Of a DNA stretch of 46,876 nucleotides, positions 46,110 through 46,876 are shown one piece after another. The DNA is from a virus, in the IMG/VR virus record IMGVR_UViG_3300032770_000034, positions 1 through 46,876 of that record; one strand, given 5' to 3'. The first letter of the stretch is position 1, and every line of letters begins with the position of its first letter. The notes below the pieces were generated by a model. That model was not told where the DNA came from. It searched no databases and was given only the letters and a program-made list of their open reading frames with translations. The translations under genes were made by a program, and so were the position numbers.

Positions 46110-46378
46110 CCGCCCTCCTCGTCCCACACCGGAACCGCGGCCCACCGGGCCCGCACCGCGGCCGGAACTACGTCGTAAAGCGGCGACGTCGCGGCGACGT
46201 CGAAGTATACGTAGCGATAGTTCGCGTTACAGACCGCACAGTAGCTCTTCATCCCGATCGACAAAGGCACCGGGCGATACACCACAATCTCCGAGACGAA
46301 CACGCCGCAAGCATCGCACCACTGCGCGCCCGCGCGGCGGAGATACGGCGCCTCGGCGAGCGTGATCGTGAGTGTCAT
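46106..46378 (-). CDS. Small zinc-ribbon-like protein between terminase genes
   Basis: A 90-residue protein with WCDACGVFVSE (CxxC) and SYCAVCNANYRYVYF (CxxC), spaced about 28 residues apart, forming a probable zinc ribbon. The C-terminus is VPAAVRARWAAVPVWDEEGG. It lies between the likely small and large terminase genes with overlapping stop/start on both sides. It may be a packaging accessory factor. No family is recognised. Confidence 0.65.
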   Translation of the reverse strand: MTLTITLAEAPYLRRAGAQWCDACGVFVSEIVVYRPVPLSIGMKSYCAVCNANYRYVYFDVAATSPLYDVVPAAVRARWAAVPVWDEEGG

Positions 46379-46821
46379 CCGTCCTTCCCGTCCGGGAGCG
46401 GCGCGGCCGGGTCGTACGTGGCGAAGACCGGGGGCGGAAGTTGCGGAATCTCGGCCGGGTCGATCTGGTTCGTGCCGAGGAATCCGATGCCCACCGACGC
46501 GTACAGATTTCCGATCGCCGTCACCTGCGCAATGTCCTTCACGCTGTACCACTTCTTGCCCGTCTCCGGGTCCCGGTAGCCTTCTGCCACGGACGCAACA
46601 TAGTCCTCCAATACCGTCCGAATCTGTGTGTCGAACTGACTCGCGCACGAGCGCCGGATCTCGACCCGCATGCGTCCGGTCCCGGGGATCGGCGCGCGCG
46701 GCGGAATCGCTTCCGTGGGGAGCTCGATGGGCGCGTCCAACGCCGGATCTCGGTCCTTCACCCGAGGACGCCGAGGTTTTTGTGTCTTATCAAGTTTGAT
46801 GTCTACAACACGGCGCGTCAT
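46375..46821 (-). CDS. Likely terminase small subunit
   Basis: A 148-residue protein at the start of the packaging/head block. The N-terminal 50 residues are basic and Pro-rich (KTQKPRRPRVKDRDPALDAP). The middle is helical (QIRTVLEDYVASVAEG) with a helix-turn-helix-like WYSVKDIAQVTAIGNLYASV. The end is Pro-rich and probably disordered. Size and gene order suggest the small terminase, but no diagnostic motif is visible, so this is an inference. It follows the window's right-end motif CGCGCTAAAATCTTCCC by about 30 bases. Confidence 0.55.
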   Translation of the reverse strand: MTRRVVDIKLDKTQKPRRPRVKDRDPALDAPIELPTEAIPPRAPIPGTGRMRVEIRRSCASQFDTQIRTVLEDYVASVAEGYRDPETGKKWYSVKDIAQVTAIGNLYASVGIGFLGTNQIDPAEIPQLPPPVFATYDPAAPLPDGKDG

Positions 46822-46843
46822 ACCGCATCCGGAGAAAGAGGTC

Positions 46844-46876
46844 CCGTTAGAAGGGAAGATTTTAGCGCGAAATTTT
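46844..46876 (-). promoter_or_regulatory. Shared CGCGCTAAAATCTTCCCTT motif, copy A
   Basis: The minus strand reads TTTCGCGCTAAAATCTTCCC and then TTCTAACGG, immediately upstream of the first gene of the structural block. It shares 15 bases with 17265-17280 and 13 bases with the inverted copy at 17537-17560. The A+T-rich sequence stands out from its surroundings, and the element is cut by the window edge. A late promoter or a binding site is possible. Confidence 0.6.

Noticed and set aside
1-46876. Integrated prophage or attachment site
   Set aside because: No integrase, excisionase, repressor or host flanking genes were seen; the tRNA-like element alone is not evidence of an attachment site.

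Overview
This window is most of the genome of a tailed double-stranded DNA phage (Caudoviricetes, siphovirus-like). It is clearly GC-rich (estimated by eye at 60-65%), and every credible gene is on the minus strand, so it reads from about 46.8 kb down to 1. Genes are packed with ATGA, GTGA or TGATG stop/start overlaps. A roughly 1000-residue tape measure protein, a tail-chaperone frameshift pair and a tail tube protein indicate a long flexible tail. I found no integrase, repressor, DNA polymerase, thymidylate-synthase homologue or replicative DnaB-type helicase, so part of the genome probably lies outside the window. A lysis-like block with signal peptides and transmembrane segments suggests a Gram-negative host, but only weakly.

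Layout in transcription order. (1) 46.8-36.3 kb, packaging and head: likely small terminase, large terminase, portal, SPP1 gp7/MuF-like minor head protein, XkdF-type protease, scaffold-like protein, DUF2190-like decoration protein, major capsid protein, then head-tail connectors. A strong intrinsic terminator sits at 36.95 kb. (2) 36.3-20.6 kb, neck and tail: gp10-like protein, two paralogous tail-completion proteins, several small virion proteins, major tail protein, tail assembly chaperones joined by a GGGAAAC -1 frameshift site, tape measure, tail tip and a fibre-like protein. (3) 20.6-17.55 kb, membrane and secreted proteins plus a DUF5675-like protein, probably lysis. (4) 17.55-17.24 kb, a non-coding control region with repeated CCTAACTG octamers and a promoter. 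(5) 17.2-4.2 kb, replication and accessory genes: SNF2-type ATPase, two UvrD/Rep helicases, archaeo-eukaryotic-type primase, HNH nuclease, many small zinc-finger-like proteins and a striking Cys-Ser-X tandem repeat protein. (6) 4.2-0.1 kb, a DNA thymidine hypermodification operon.

The hypermodification operon is the most interesting part. It holds an aGPT-pyrophosphorylase-type amino acid:DNA transferase, an FAD-dependent oxidoreductase/lyase, a P-loop 5-hydroxymethyl-dU DNA kinase, an FkbM-family methyltransferase and a separate 5-hmdU-kinase-type helical protein. By analogy with phages ViI, SP10 and M6, 5-hmdU in DNA would be phosphorylated, joined to an amino acid and trimmed by the flavoenzyme. 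The methyltransferase suggests a further methylation and possibly a new modified base. A degenerate tRNA-like sequence directly precedes the transferase gene.

Regulation visible in the sequence: four sigma70-like promoters (TTGACT-N17-TA....) in the replication region, and a repeated leader element CCACGACGGA(G) directly upstream of seven genes in the replication/modification half but none in the structural half. There is also a perfect 15-bp inverted repeat just after one -10 box, and a motif shared by the start of the structural operon and the control region at 17.3-17.5 kb.
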